Positions 17,980-26,344 of a stretch of DNA of 40,668 nt are shown piece after piece. Position numbers and translations under genes: made by a program. Source of the DNA: Bryobacterales bacterium (GTDB lineage Bacteria; Acidobacteriota; Terriglobia; Bryobacterales; Bryobacteraceae); contig PLEX01000097.1 in the NCBI GenBank assembly GCA_003136575.1, positions 69,013-109,680 on the forward strand. The letters are read 5' to 3'. The notes under the pieces are model-generated. The model searched no databases. It was not told the origin of the DNA and saw nothing but the letters and a program-made list of their open reading frames with translations. Position 1 is the stretch's first letter. The number at the start of each line of letters is the position of its first letter.

Positions 17980-18690
17980 ATGGCAAATCAACTCGACCAG
18001 ATCGTCGAAAAACTCCGTAAGGCTCTCGACACGCGCCTCGTCTCGGTCGTGCTCTACGGTTCCGCCGCCACGGGCGACCATCAGGAGAAATTTTCCGATT
18101 ACAACATCCTTTGCATTCTCACGAGGATTACGCCAGCCGAGTTACGCGCCGTCGAACCAGCGTTCCGCTGGTGGCGCGAACAAGGCAATCCTTCACCGCT
18201 TTTGCTGACCGAGCACGAGCTGAAAACCTCGACCGACTGCTTCGCCATCGAGTTTCACGATATTCGCGAGCATCACAGAATTCTCTTCGGCCCGAATCTG
18301 GTCGATTCGCTCGAAATCGAAAGGACTTTTTACCGCGCGCAGGTGGAAACCCAGTTAAGGACGAAGCTGCTGCGGCTGCGTCAGAAGGCCGGCGGGCTGC
18401 TTTCAGACAAAGACGCGCTGCGCCAACTGCTTGCCGATTCGGTTTCCACGTTCTGCGTTTTGTTCCGCCATGCGCTGCTGCTCGATGGCGTGGCCGCGCC
18501 GGTGCGCAAGCGCGAGATCGTCGAAGCCGCAGGGCGGCATTTTTCGCTGGAAACAACGCCGTTGCTGACCCTGCTCGATCAGAGAGAGGGGAAGGTGAAG
18601 GCGAAGGATATCGAACCCGAGCCTCTGTTTGCGCGTTATATTATTCAGATTGAAAAGGTGATCGACGCCGTTGACGTCCTCGCCAAATAG
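17980..18690 (+). CDS. Nucleotidyltransferase-domain protein between TPM and LemA genes
   Basis: A 236-residue cytoplasmic protein. The N-terminal 100 residues match the polymerase-beta-like nucleotidyltransferase fold: VVLYGSAATGDHQEKFSDYN aligns with the GS-x-n-SD-x-D active-site pattern. The second metal-binding Asp is Asn here (SDYN), so activity is doubtful or altered. The C-terminal half (FYRAQVETQLRTKLLRLRQK onward) is helical, with LLADSVSTFCVLFRHALLL, and resembles the helical partner domain of such enzymes. AGGAAG precedes ATG 17980. It ends 12 nt before lemA and so belongs to the TPM-NTase-LemA cluster, a combination I recall from related genomes. No antitoxin-like or RNA-targeting partner is seen. 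Confidence 0.85.
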   Translation: MANQLDQIVEKLRKALDTRLVSVVLYGSAATGDHQEKFSDYNILCILTRITPAELRAVEPAFRWWREQGNPSPLLLTEHELKTSTDCFAIEFHDIREHHRILFGPNLVDSLEIERTFYRAQVETQLRTKLLRLRQKAGGLLSDKDALRQLLADSVSTFCVLFRHALLLDGVAAPVRKREIVEAAGRHFSLETTPLLTLLDQREGKVKAKDIEPEPLFARYIIQIEKVIDAVDVLAK

Positions 18691-18702
18691 GAGACGCTTC
18701 TC

Positions 18703-19269
18703 ATGAAGACCGGATTGATTATTCTGGCGGCCGTCGGATTTGCCGTGGTGCTGGGCGGTTGCCAGTTCGTGCAGACCCGCAATAAGCTGGCCACGGAGAA
18801 AGAAGCCATCTCCGCGCAATGGAGCCAGGTGGATGCCGATCTGCAGCGCCGCGCCGATCTGATTCCGAACCTTGTCGAGACGGTGAAAGGATATGCGAAG
18901 GAAGAAACGGGCGTTATGGAAGCGCTGGCGAACGCTCGGTCGGCAATGATGGGCGCGAAGACGCCGGCCGACAAGATCGAAGCCAATAATCAGGTTTCGA
19001 ACGCGCTGAGCCGCCTGATGGTCGTGGTGGAGAATTATCCGAACCTGAAGGCGAATGAGAACTTCAAGCAGTTGCAGTACACGCTCGAAGGGACGGAGAA
19101 CCGGATACTGCAATCGCGGCGGGTCTATAACGAATCGGTGCAGGAGTACAACACGGATCTCGTGGTTTTCCCGGCTAATATTGTCGCTTCGATCTCCGGT
19201 TTCCAGCGCGAGGAAGCCTACTTTAAGACGGATGCCGCATCACGCGCCGCCCCGAAGGTACAGTTCTAA
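18703..19269 (+). CDS. lemA: LemA family lipoprotein/membrane protein
   Basis: The 188-residue protein has AGGAG about 9 nt before ATG 18703. A lipobox is visible in VVLGGCQF, so it is probably a lipoprotein. LemA hallmarks follow: TRNKLATEKEAISAQWSQVD, LQRRADLIPNLVETVKGYA, LSRLMVVVENYPNLKANENF, LQYTLEGTENRI and VYNESVQEYNTDLVVFPANI. The fold is a long antiparallel helical bundle like phage-tail-fibre-type coiled coils. Its role is not established; it commonly neighbours TPM genes, as here. Only the lipobox is unusual for the family, whose members more often have an uncleaved N-terminal helix. Confidence 0.95.
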   Translation: MKTGLIILAAVGFAVVLGGCQFVQTRNKLATEKEAISAQWSQVDADLQRRADLIPNLVETVKGYAKEETGVMEALANARSAMMGAKTPADKIEANNQVSNALSRLMVVVENYPNLKANENFKQLQYTLEGTENRILQSRRVYNESVQEYNTDLVVFPANIVASISGFQREEAYFKTDAASRAAPKVQF

Positions 19270-19569
19270 ACGTTTGCCGGGATTGCCGAAAACGGTCACG
19301 AGGCTCGCAGTCCGCGATTAGCCCACGGTTATTCCGGCACCATTGGAGGGAACATTCTCAGCGGCAAGCGCTTTCAGCGTCCGTTTCCCGGAGTTCCATC
19401 GGGCGGCGAAGTGACCTTCGGAGATAATGCCGTGACGCCGGAAAGGTAGACGGTTAACTCCGTACCCCGAAGAAGGTCGCGTGCGCCTGCCTTTCCATTA
19501 TGCGAACACCGCAAGTCCGCAACCGCCCCAGCTAAATCGGAGGCTGAGCGCGCGCATCAAAAGAACTCC
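19270..19569. other. Convergent intergenic region with a weak coding-like relic
   Basis: No intact gene is seen. The plus-strand frame 19324-19449 reads HGYSGTIGGNILSGKRFQRP and FPGVPSGGEVTFGDNAVTPE before a stop, which looks like protein rather than random sequence but has no start or ribosome site. It may be a gene fragment of unknown family. The rest is featureless up to the terminator at 19570. Confidence 0.35.
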
Positions 19570-19601
19570 GGCCGTCGGACAGTCGAAACTGTCCGACGGC
19601 C
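19570..19601 (-). terminator. Strong intrinsic terminator with TTCG loop
   Basis: Perfect 14-bp arms GGCCGTCGGACAGT and ACTGTCCGACGGCC enclose four bases. Read on the minus strand the loop is TTCG, an exceptionally stable tetraloop, followed by GGAGTTCTTTTG. It lies 24 nt after the stop of the 74-residue gene and should end the minus-strand porin operon; it may also block transcription arriving from lemA. Confidence 0.8.
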
Positions 19602-19625
19602 CTCTGAGACACCGTCAACGCCACT

Positions 19626-19850
19626 CTACTTTAATGCTGCGACTTTCGCGGCGAGTTCGTTTGCTTTGCCCTGATCCATGATGAGGCCCGCGCCTACCCC
19701 CACCCATTTGGACAATTCGGCCAATTGGGTTGTCATCAGTTGAGACGGCTCAATCTTCAGTCTGGTTTTGCATTGCCGGTCGATGAAGCTTTCGGTTGCC
19801 GGCCCGAGGTACGGCTTGCTGAGCGCAACGGCTTTTTCGTAGAGTGTCAA
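19626..19850 (-). CDS. 74-residue conserved-looking protein at the end of the porin/HAMP operon
   Basis: ATG 19850 overlaps the stop of the HAMP gene by 4 nt (ATGA), so the two are translationally coupled. The product starts MTLYEKAVALSKPYLGPATE and contains FIDRQCKTRLKIEP, then LAELSKWVGVGAGLIMDQ. It is mostly helical, soluble, and has one Cys. I recall small proteins with the RQC-x4-L-I and KWVGV-x-AGLI blocks near chemotaxis-like genes but know no function. Its tight coupling to a receptor that lacks an output domain makes it a candidate signalling partner. Confidence 0.75.
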   Translation of the reverse strand: MTLYEKAVALSKPYLGPATESFIDRQCKTRLKIEPSQLMTTQLAELSKWVGVGAGLIMDQGKANELAAKVAALK

Positions 19851-20695
19851 GCTTTATCTCCTTCCCCGTGAAGAGCTTCTTCCTGAACCATCTCCGCTTC
19901 CATCCTGAAGTATTTGACTGCCGTCAGCATGCGGGCGAACGAATCGGACAAGTCGCCGATCTCGTCGTCTGAATACCGTTTGACGGAGATCTGAAGGTTG
20001 CCCAGGCTCACGGATTCGGCGACTTCACGTAAATGATCGACCGGCCGCAGGATAGCCCTGAGGAGCATGATGCTCATGCCGACGCCGATCAGCAAACCCA
20101 TGAACGAGATTCCGAGCGTCAACGACTGGGCGCGCTGGCTGGTGCGGGCGATATCGGCCTCGGAAGCTTCGCTCGCGTCGCGGCCCGCTACCTCGCCATC
20201 CTCGGCGTCGTCATGCAGGGCGTCGGCGGCGGATTCGTATTTTGCGACCGATGCCGTCCGCTCGCTGGCTGCTGCGCCGGTTTCGGCATCTTTCACAGCC
20301 TCGTCGAGGGCTTGTTTATAGACTCCGAGGCTATCGACAATCTTGCTGAACTTCGCGCGTTTTTCCGGATCGGGAGCGATCGCCACCGCCTTGGCCGAAA
20401 GGGACTCGATCTCGTGGATTTCGAAATCCGCTTCTTCGAGGTACATGGAACGGGCTTTTTCCGGACCCAGCTTGCCGACTTCCGAAAGATAGCTCTTAAC
20501 GCGACGCTGTGCCTCGAGATTGTGAACCTGAATTTCAATGGCGATCGAATTCAGGCGTCCGCCGACCGTCGTTGCCTCGTGCGCATCATTCTTCAGTTTG
20601 AGCAGAGAATAGCCTCCAATACCGGCAATTACCGCCATCAGCACGATCAACGCAGTATACCCGGCGATTAATTTATTACGAATGGTTAGCTTCAT
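19847..20695 (-). CDS. Membrane receptor with four-helix sensor and HAMP, no output domain
   Basis: ATG 20695 has GGAG 5 nt upstream; the open frame up to 20719 lacks one. The 282-residue protein has a first transmembrane helix (LIAGYTALIVLMAVIAGIGG, about 8-28). A periplasmic helical region of about 160 residues follows, of the 4HB_MCP type (VGGRLNSIAIEIQVHNLEAQ, with long helices). The second transmembrane helix is near 195-218 (LTLGISFMGLLIGVGMSIML). HAMP follows at once (RPVDHLREVAESVSLGNLQI... DEIGDLSDSFARM). After HAMP there are only about 25 residues, and neither a kinase, MCP, GGDEF nor phosphatase domain is present. It is the third gene of the porin operon and overlaps the next by 4 nt. 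Confidence 0.88.
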   Translation of the reverse strand: MKLTIRNKLIAGYTALIVLMAVIAGIGGYSLLKLKNDAHEATTVGGRLNSIAIEIQVHNLEAQRRVKSYLSEVGKLGPEKARSMYLEEADFEIHEIESLSAKAVAIAPDPEKRAKFSKIVDSLGVYKQALDEAVKDAETGAAASERTASVAKYESAADALHDDAEDGEVAGRDASEASEADIARTSQRAQSLTLGISFMGLLIGVGMSIMLLRAILRPVDHLREVAESVSLGNLQISVKRYSDDEIGDLSDSFARMLTAVKYFRMEAEMVQEEALHGEGDKA

Positions 20696-20732
20696 TTTTT
20701 CTCCGTTGTGGGTTTTCATCGGGCCGATTCGA

Positions 20733-21209
20733 TTACGGAAGCGGATATCCGGCTTCCCCGGGCTTCTTGCCGTTGATACTGAGAACCTTGACCGATCCCG
20801 CGAGGGCGGCGAGCGAGTTCGCCTCCACGACGGTGATGGCGCCAGTGAAGCCAGACACGACCTTCACGGCGGTTGGCGACGAATCCACGGTCTTGGCGCG
20901 AAGCGGCTCGTCTCCCCGGAATTCGGCGCTCATAATGTATTTCCTGTATTCCTGCGAGGACATACGGACGACGGCGGAAAGCAGGCACTTGAACACGGGG
21001 CTGTCCGGATCCGTGGCCACCAGCGTGACGTTGCTCTTATCCGGCCATGTATGGACGTCTCCGAGGACCAGCTTGCGGAGCTGAGCCATGGACAGGCCGT
21101 CGGTCGGGTTATTTCTGGGAACCACGACTGCAAGCCCGCCAGGCACGCACTGGGCGTGAAGGCCCGCACAAGCGGCGAAAATGAATAAGACTGCGCGAAT
21201 GTTTTTCAT
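20733..21209 (-). CDS. Short PstS-like (phosphate-type) binding protein
   Basis: The 158-residue protein has a signal peptide (MKNIRAVLFIFAACAGLHAQ). The body resembles one lobe of phosphate/PstS-type type II binding proteins: GLAVVVPRNNPTDGLSMAQL, then RKLVLGDVHTWPD, FKCLLSAVVRMSSQEYRKYI and GFTGAITVVEANSL. Full-length PstS is roughly twice as long, so this is a short, single-lobe relative of the kind found next to porins and signal transducers rather than ABC transporters. No permease or ATPase is nearby. It lies 21 nt after the porin gene and 38 nt before the HAMP receptor, so it may present a ligand to that receptor. Confidence 0.8.
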   Translation of the reverse strand: MKNIRAVLFIFAACAGLHAQCVPGGLAVVVPRNNPTDGLSMAQLRKLVLGDVHTWPDKSNVTLVATDPDSPVFKCLLSAVVRMSSQEYRKYIMSAEFRGDEPLRAKTVDSSPTAVKVVSGFTGAITVVEANSLAALAGSVKVLSINGKKPGEAGYPLP

Positions 21210-21229
21210 GTTGTTTTTTCCCGTGTAAA

Positions 21230-22753
21230 TCAGAAGGTGAAGGCGATCTGCGCATCGAGCCCGTTCCCGGCCAGCTGGCTGCTCTGGTAAAGGTGGTTGA
21301 ACTGCAGCTTGAAGGCCGCATACTCAAACATATCGACCCGCATCCCGACCGAGGGACCGTAAAAAGTTCCCTTCAGGAGATTGAGAGGATCGTTCATGTT
21401 GTCGCGCACGTACTGATAGCGCAAGTAGGGCTTGTATACGCCGAACTTGCGGGCCACTTGCGCGTAGGCCATCGGACTGCGGAATGGTTGCGCGGTTCCC
21501 ATGACGTGATTGCTCTCCATGACGCCCTCGTTCATGAACTCCCAGTTGGACGAGAAGAACACGATATAGGCGCTCTCGATGTTCTGCCGCACCTCGGCGA
21601 TCGGCAGAGGATCGGACGCCGCCTGCGATGGATTCAAACCATCGTGATACCAGGAGCCACCCATCTGCAAGCCCTGCAGGAACTGAGGCTTGACGTAGAA
21701 AGCCAGATTAGTCGCCTTGTAATTGCGATCGGAGTAGAAATTCTGCACGGACTCAGCCGCGTTCGAGTTGGAAGTGAGTCCGTTGCCGATCTCGGCGATC
21801 CAGTGAAGCCCCAGGGCATCGGTGTGGGGGACTTCCCCCGAAAAACTGATTCCGACCATGTGGACCGGCAGCACGCCGCCGCTGTCTTCAAACAAATACA
21901 TGATGGGCCGTCCCTCTGCGGTCGAGAACCAGTTACCGTGATGGTACGCCGTGTTGTAGTAACCGATCGAAGTGTGGAAGCGGCCGAGGCTCGCGGAGAA
22001 ATGCTTGTTCGCCTTGTAGGTCAACTGATACCGTTCGATATCCAGACCGAACAGGTTTGTATCGGAAGGACCGAGCACAATCTCGCCTAGGAAGCTCAGG
22101 TGTTCGGAAAGCTTCGACGACATAAACAGGTCGAATTCGCCGGCCTGGAACGCGTTATGGGCGGGGGTAGTTGGATTGCCGCAGGTACCGCACGCCCCGT
22201 CGTTAACCGGATAAATCAGCGGGTTCGCAACCGAGCCTACACCGTAGTTGAAGTCGAAGAACCCACGTATCTTCAGTGTCGGACCGCCTGAGCCCATGCT
22301 GATCATATGATCGTGGGGATCGGAAGCATCCATGGACGTTGCGGCCATATTCGTCGCCGTCATTGCCATGGCCGCCGAGGAATCGGCTGCCGGAACCACT
22401 GAACCAGGCGCCGGCGCACCCGCGGTGGAGGGGCCAGGAGATGGCTCGGGGGCGGATGGCGAAATAGCGGCCAGCGTGACGCCCGTCGATTGCACGGGAG
22501 CAGCCGTGGCGGCCGCAGACGAGGAAGTCGCGGGCGTTTGCTGCCGGAGTTTCTCCTCCAATTCCTTTATGCGCGCCTCGTGCGCAGCTAACTGGCGCAG
22601 CAGCGCGTCCACCGAACTCTGTGTGATCGGAGGATCGGCAACGTTATTCGACGGCGCCCCCGTCACCGGTTGCTGAGCGGTGGCCGGACCATAGACAAGA
22701 ATAGTGGCTAAGCAAAGCGTGATTGCTGAAAATGCGGGTCGGTGTCGTTTCAT
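21230..22753 (-). CDS. Outer-membrane beta-barrel porin with coiled-coil N-terminus
   Basis: The 507-residue protein has a signal peptide (MKRHRPAFSAITLCLATILV to TAQQ). A heptad-like helix follows (VDALLRQLAAHEARIKELEE), then an Ala/Pro/Ser-rich linker to about residue 145, and finally a barrel. Amphipathic strands run from LKIRGFFDFNYGVGS to the C-terminal LDAQIAFTF, ending in Phe as outer-membrane barrels do. CGTCG (near residue 185) gives a CxxC-like pair in a loop. Blocks such as LGRFHTSIGYYNTAYHHG are found in a group of acidobacterial and proteobacterial putative porins. It is the first gene of an operon with the PstS-like protein, HAMP receptor and 74-residue protein; AAGGA precedes ATG 22753. 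Confidence 0.85.
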   Translation of the reverse strand: MKRHRPAFSAITLCLATILVYGPATAQQPVTGAPSNNVADPPITQSSVDALLRQLAAHEARIKELEEKLRQQTPATSSSAAATAAPVQSTGVTLAAISPSAPEPSPGPSTAGAPAPGSVVPAADSSAAMAMTATNMAATSMDASDPHDHMISMGSGGPTLKIRGFFDFNYGVGSVANPLIYPVNDGACGTCGNPTTPAHNAFQAGEFDLFMSSKLSEHLSFLGEIVLGPSDTNLFGLDIERYQLTYKANKHFSASLGRFHTSIGYYNTAYHHGNWFSTAEGRPIMYLFEDSGGVLPVHMVGISFSGEVPHTDALGLHWIAEIGNGLTSNSNAAESVQNFYSDRNYKATNLAFYVKPQFLQGLQMGGSWYHDGLNPSQAASDPLPIAEVRQNIESAYIVFFSSNWEFMNEGVMESNHVMGTAQPFRSPMAYAQVARKFGVYKPYLRYQYVRDNMNDPLNLLKGTFYGPSVGMRVDMFEYAAFKLQFNHLYQSSQLAGNGLDAQIAFTF

Positions 22754-23054
22754 CTGATTCCTTGTTTGTGAGAAGCTGGCTACTGTCGGATAGATCGGCT
22801 ACTGCCAGGAAGAACTTGAGTGGGCACCGGGCAAGCCTGGCAGCCCGCAACCCTTGTACTACTGAAAAACCAGGCTGGAATCGACCCAACGCCTTGATGC
22901 GTCAGTCTGGCAATCGCGGGTCAGGTTTTGCAGGCTCCATGTAGATAATCGGCCACCGCCGCGAAAATCTTTAGTCACACAAGCGTTCCTGCCCGGGCGA
23001 GCAGCGACCGAAACAGCAGCGTGTCGTGCCCGACACCCGTCCGACGGTGCTCCC
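22754..23054. other. Intergenic region upstream of the porin operon, no gene seen
   Basis: This region should hold the porin-operon promoter on the minus strand. I checked it for a c-di-GMP (GEMM) riboswitch because a GGDEF gene lies next door; the diagnostic core was not convincing. No strong hairpin or coding sequence is seen. Confidence 0.4.
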
Positions 23055-24086
23055 TCAGTGCGTTTTCTTGCGGAGTGCGTCTTTCTTCCGGTACATCTGA
23101 GCATCGGCGCGGGCGACGAATTCGTGCGCGTCTTCGCCTGTGGCATGCCCGACGACTCCAAGGGCCGCGTTGGCGCTAACCGCATGCTTCCTGCCCGACA
23201 CGGTAATTGTTCTCGCGACCCGCAGGTCGGCATCGATTTTTGCCGCCCACTCGGCCGCGACAGCCATATCGCAGCGCAACACCACCAGGAATTCATCGCC
23301 GCCCCAGCGGCAAACAAGGTCGGAGAAGCCGGTGTTGGCGTTGAGGACGCGGGCGCACAGCTTCAGAACCTGATCGCCGGCCGCATGCCCCAACGTGTCG
23401 TTGATTTGCTTGAAGTCGTTCAGATCCAGCAGGATAGCCGTCAGCATCCCGCCCTTCTCCAGCATCGAGGCCAACCGCTCCTCACCTTCGCCCCGGTTCA
23501 GCAGGCCGGTCAGTGCATCGTGACTGGCCCGCCGCTCCGCGTTATCCAGGCGATGACGGAACTCCGCTAACTCCTTTTCAAGAACGGCCACCCCCGAATT
23601 ATTTTCCCTTTGCGCCTTTTCGGCGATGGCCTTCAGATCGCGGAGGTGGCTGGTGATCTGGCGGCGGATCAGACTCAAATCGTTGATTTTTTCTGTCCCC
23701 TGGAGGCGGCTGGTGAATCCCTCAAGACGATCCGTCTGGACGGTATTGTGCTGTGCGACAATCTGAATCGCCTCGCCAAAGGCCTGAAACAACGCGCGGA
23801 CATCGTCCTCCCGTCTTTGAGCCGCCTCGTTCGCTTCGGCTTCCAGACCTTTCATGAGGCTGCGCAACTCTTCGCAACTCCGGCCCAACACATCGGGTTC
23901 GCAACTCGCCGCCAACTGCCCTTCGATCTGCCGCACCGCCTCCTTGTAGCGGCCGCTCGTTTCCGGGTCCACGCCCACCGGAAGATCCTTCATGACGGAC
24001 ACGGTTTTCAGAAATGCGTTAAGGACCGCTTTCAGTTTCCGGTCCTCCCTGTCGATTCTGTCGATGTTCCGTCTGAGCGATAACAT
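23055..24086 (-). CDS. Diguanylate cyclase (GGDEF) with helical N-terminus
   Basis: The 343-residue cytoplasmic protein makes c-di-GMP from two GTP. The C-terminal GGDEF domain (about 185-340) has DALTGLLNR, LDLNDFKQINDTLGH and the intact active site CRWGGDEFLVV. The allosteric RxxD inhibitory site, expected just before it, reads GFSD here, so product inhibition at that site is probably lost. The N-terminal 180 residues are helical with coiled-coil stretches (EAQRREDDVRALFQAFGEAI, LEKELAEFRHRLDNAERRA) and no recognised sensor domain or membrane segment. ATG 24086 gives the full frame. It stands alone between the porin operon and the divergent cytochrome-like gene. Confidence 0.92.
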   Translation of the reverse strand: MLSLRRNIDRIDREDRKLKAVLNAFLKTVSVMKDLPVGVDPETSGRYKEAVRQIEGQLAASCEPDVLGRSCEELRSLMKGLEAEANEAAQRREDDVRALFQAFGEAIQIVAQHNTVQTDRLEGFTSRLQGTEKINDLSLIRRQITSHLRDLKAIAEKAQRENNSGVAVLEKELAEFRHRLDNAERRASHDALTGLLNRGEGEERLASMLEKGGMLTAILLDLNDFKQINDTLGHAAGDQVLKLCARVLNANTGFSDLVCRWGGDEFLVVLRCDMAVAAEWAAKIDADLRVARTITVSGRKHAVSANAALGVVGHATGEDAHEFVARADAQMYRKKDALRKKTH

Positions 24087-24230
24087 TTCCGGGACGCACG
24101 TCCGCCTTTGTACAACTTATCGGTATGCGTCCGACAACCATTAGCAAGTTTCTCCGCATTCTTGTGCCGGGCCGGATTCGCTGCGTGCGGTGGGCGCGGC
24201 CACTAGACGGGTTAACAATTCCTCGGCGGT

Positions 24231-26306
24231 ATGCCGATAAGAATAGAGTGTCCGCGCCTCTTCCGGCCAAAAAAGGTGATTGGAACTAAAAGCTCCCCAT
24301 GGCGCGCTAATCGGTGCCGGCTGACGGTGTCGACTTGTCTCTTGTTCGCCGCTCTGGCGCCTCTGGCGTCCTCGCAGGATGGCTTCCCGCCGAAACGTGT
24401 CACGTTGCCCATTGAAGTAACCGGCGATGGCGGGAGCGTCGAAAGCGTGACCGTCGGCATAGAAGCGGGAAATGCAACACAGGTTCGAAGCCTCTGGCTG
24501 AACCTCCACGGTCTGGAGTACCCCGGTATGGTTGGCGTTCAGGTCAACCGGAGCGAATGGTTCACCCTGAACAACCAAACGGCGTCCGTCGCGGAACCCG
24601 CCAGGAGTTACGGAGGCATCGGCGGCGGCATTTCGACGTTAAAACTGACGTTGCCGCTGCCGGAGAATACCGTCGCCGGCGGCCCAAACACGATTCGTTT
24701 CCGTTTCAACGGCACCAATGGCGTCGCCAGCGGATTCCGGGTTCTCTCGTTCAACCTCCTGCGGGCCGATGGCAGTGCGATTTTGCCGCCGGACGCTTTC
24801 CGCGACGAAGATCCCAAGACGTGGACGGCGCCATTGCCCGACCAGGCGGACATATCGGCGGGCCGTCAGCTTTGGCAGGAAGGCCGGCTTGTCAAGAGCG
24901 GGTTGCCAGGCGCGCCGCCCATCCGTGCCGCCTGTTCCGACTGCCATACGAAAGATGGCCAGGATCTGAAATACTTCAACTATTCCAATGCGTCGATTGT
25001 CGCCCGGTCGCGTTTTCATGGGCTTTCCGAGTGGCAGGGCCTCCAGATCGCCAGCTACGTCCGCTCGCTCCGTTTTCCGAATCCCGGGCGACCGTGGAAT
25101 CCGCCTTATCAGCCTGGCCCTGGAGTGGACGGACGACCCGTGGCGAACTGGGCGGCGGGCGCGGGCGCGGCGTGGGTCCTGGACCGCGATACCGACACGC
25201 TGCCCTTCATTTTCGGAAATCCGGGACCCGTGGGCACCTCGACCGGACCGATGGTTGTCCGCGCCGAGGCGTTCAATCCGGATGCCAACCTGAACCAGAG
25301 AGAAATCCCGATCGCCCTTCCATTACCCGATTGGAATCACTGGCTGCCGCGGGTACATCCGGCGGATGCGTGGGGTCCGGACTTCGCGAAAAGCGCATTT
25401 GCGGAGTTGTATGGTACGGCCGATTATGCGACTCTCGCCGCAACCGGAGAAATGCGGACGTTCTTTGACAAGTGGAGCAGGGCACGAAGAGAGTTTTTTA
25501 CCGCCAGGGAACCGGCGAAGGCGAAATGGTCGCCCGAGCTCGGGGAAAAAATCTATGCCGCCGAATTGTGGCAGCTGGTGAAGACGTGGGAGATCACGCA
25601 GGATTACAACCTCGAAGGCCGCGGCGCGTCCGGCTCCGGTTCGGAAGCGCGCATCTGGCGGAATACGGCGGCAGCCGATACGGCTCCAGCCGCGGCCAAT
25701 ATCCCGAACGGAACCAGCGGAATGGGTGGCAGCGCTCTGACGAACGAGTACTTCAACAACGCCTGGTATGAGTTGCAGATCGTTGTCAACAGCGGCACTC
25801 ATGGACGCCATGGCAAGTGGCCCGTCGACTGGGTCTATCTGGCGGGACGTTTCCACGATCTTGAGCGCCTCAGCGGGCGTCCGGAACCGGGCAGACTCCT
25901 CGTTGCGCTGATTAAGGCCTTGCAATCAAGCGACCCGAACACGGGCCCGGAGAGCGCTACCGAGGGATGGCGGCCGGACCGGAATCTCGATCCAAGGATC
26001 ATCGTCGGGAAGGATTGGGAATCGACGTTTGCGCCGCTGCCGCCCGGGCTGAAGCGAGAGATTGCGGAGTCTTTGCTGAAGGCGTGGCTGGACAAGACAC
26101 TCAGCTACCCGGCGTCGTCCTACTTTCAGCTGGGTACCCTGGCGAGCGGTTACGAGCGGCCAGCGACGCTTCGCGATGTCGCCGGAGGACATGCGTGGGA
26201 GGCCGTGGCGAAGTTCGAGGCCGCCGGGGTGAACGCCGAATTGATCCGGCGGCTCCAGGAATGGGGCCGGCAATACATGAATCTCGCCGAGCTTTTTCAT
26301 TACTGA
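24231..26306 (+). CDS. Exported mono-heme c-type cytochrome-like protein
   Basis: The 691-residue protein starts at ATG 24231 and has a late signal peptide (CRLTVSTCLLFAALAPLASS, ending near residue 48); a start a little downstream is possible. A beta-rich domain follows (TLPIEVTGDGGSVESVTVGI... RFRFNGTNGVASGF). One heme c motif is present at residues 235-239 (CSDCH), in the context SDCHTKDGQDLKYFNYSNAS, and LQIASYVRSLRFPNPGRPWN after it is typical of a cytochrome c helix. Met-rich axial candidates occur downstream, but the second half (240-691) has no further CxxCH and no family I recognise. It is probably periplasmic or extracellular and moves electrons; the redox partner is unknown. Confidence 0.85.
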   Translation: MPIRIECPRLFRPKKVIGTKSSPWRANRCRLTVSTCLLFAALAPLASSQDGFPPKRVTLPIEVTGDGGSVESVTVGIEAGNATQVRSLWLNLHGLEYPGMVGVQVNRSEWFTLNNQTASVAEPARSYGGIGGGISTLKLTLPLPENTVAGGPNTIRFRFNGTNGVASGFRVLSFNLLRADGSAILPPDAFRDEDPKTWTAPLPDQADISAGRQLWQEGRLVKSGLPGAPPIRAACSDCHTKDGQDLKYFNYSNASIVARSRFHGLSEWQGLQIASYVRSLRFPNPGRPWNPPYQPGPGVDGRPVANWAAGAGAAWVLDRDTDTLPFIFGNPGPVGTSTGPMVVRAEAFNPDANLNQREIPIALPLPDWNHWLPRVHPADAWGPDFAKSAFAELYGTADYATLAATGEMRTFFDKWSRARREFFTAREPAKAKWSPELGEKIYAAELWQLVKTWEITQDYNLEGRGASGSGSEARIWRNTAAADTAPAAANIPNGTSGMGGSALTNEYFNNAWYELQIVVNSGTHGRHGKWPVDWVYLAGRFHDLERLSGRPEPGRLLVALIKALQSSDPNTGPESATEGWRPDRNLDPRIIVGKDWESTFAPLPPGLKREIAESLLKAWLDKTLSYPASSYFQLGTLASGYERPATLRDVAGGHAWEAVAKFEAAGVNAELIRRLQEWGRQYMNLAELFHY

Positions 26307-26344
26307 ACGGCCTGCGTCCGCCAGGCGCTGGTGCCGTCGGGCTC

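Noticed and set aside
22754-23054. c-di-GMP riboswitch next to the GGDEF gene
   Set aside because: I looked for the conserved GEMM core on both strands and found only GC-rich partial matches that do not form the expected structure.
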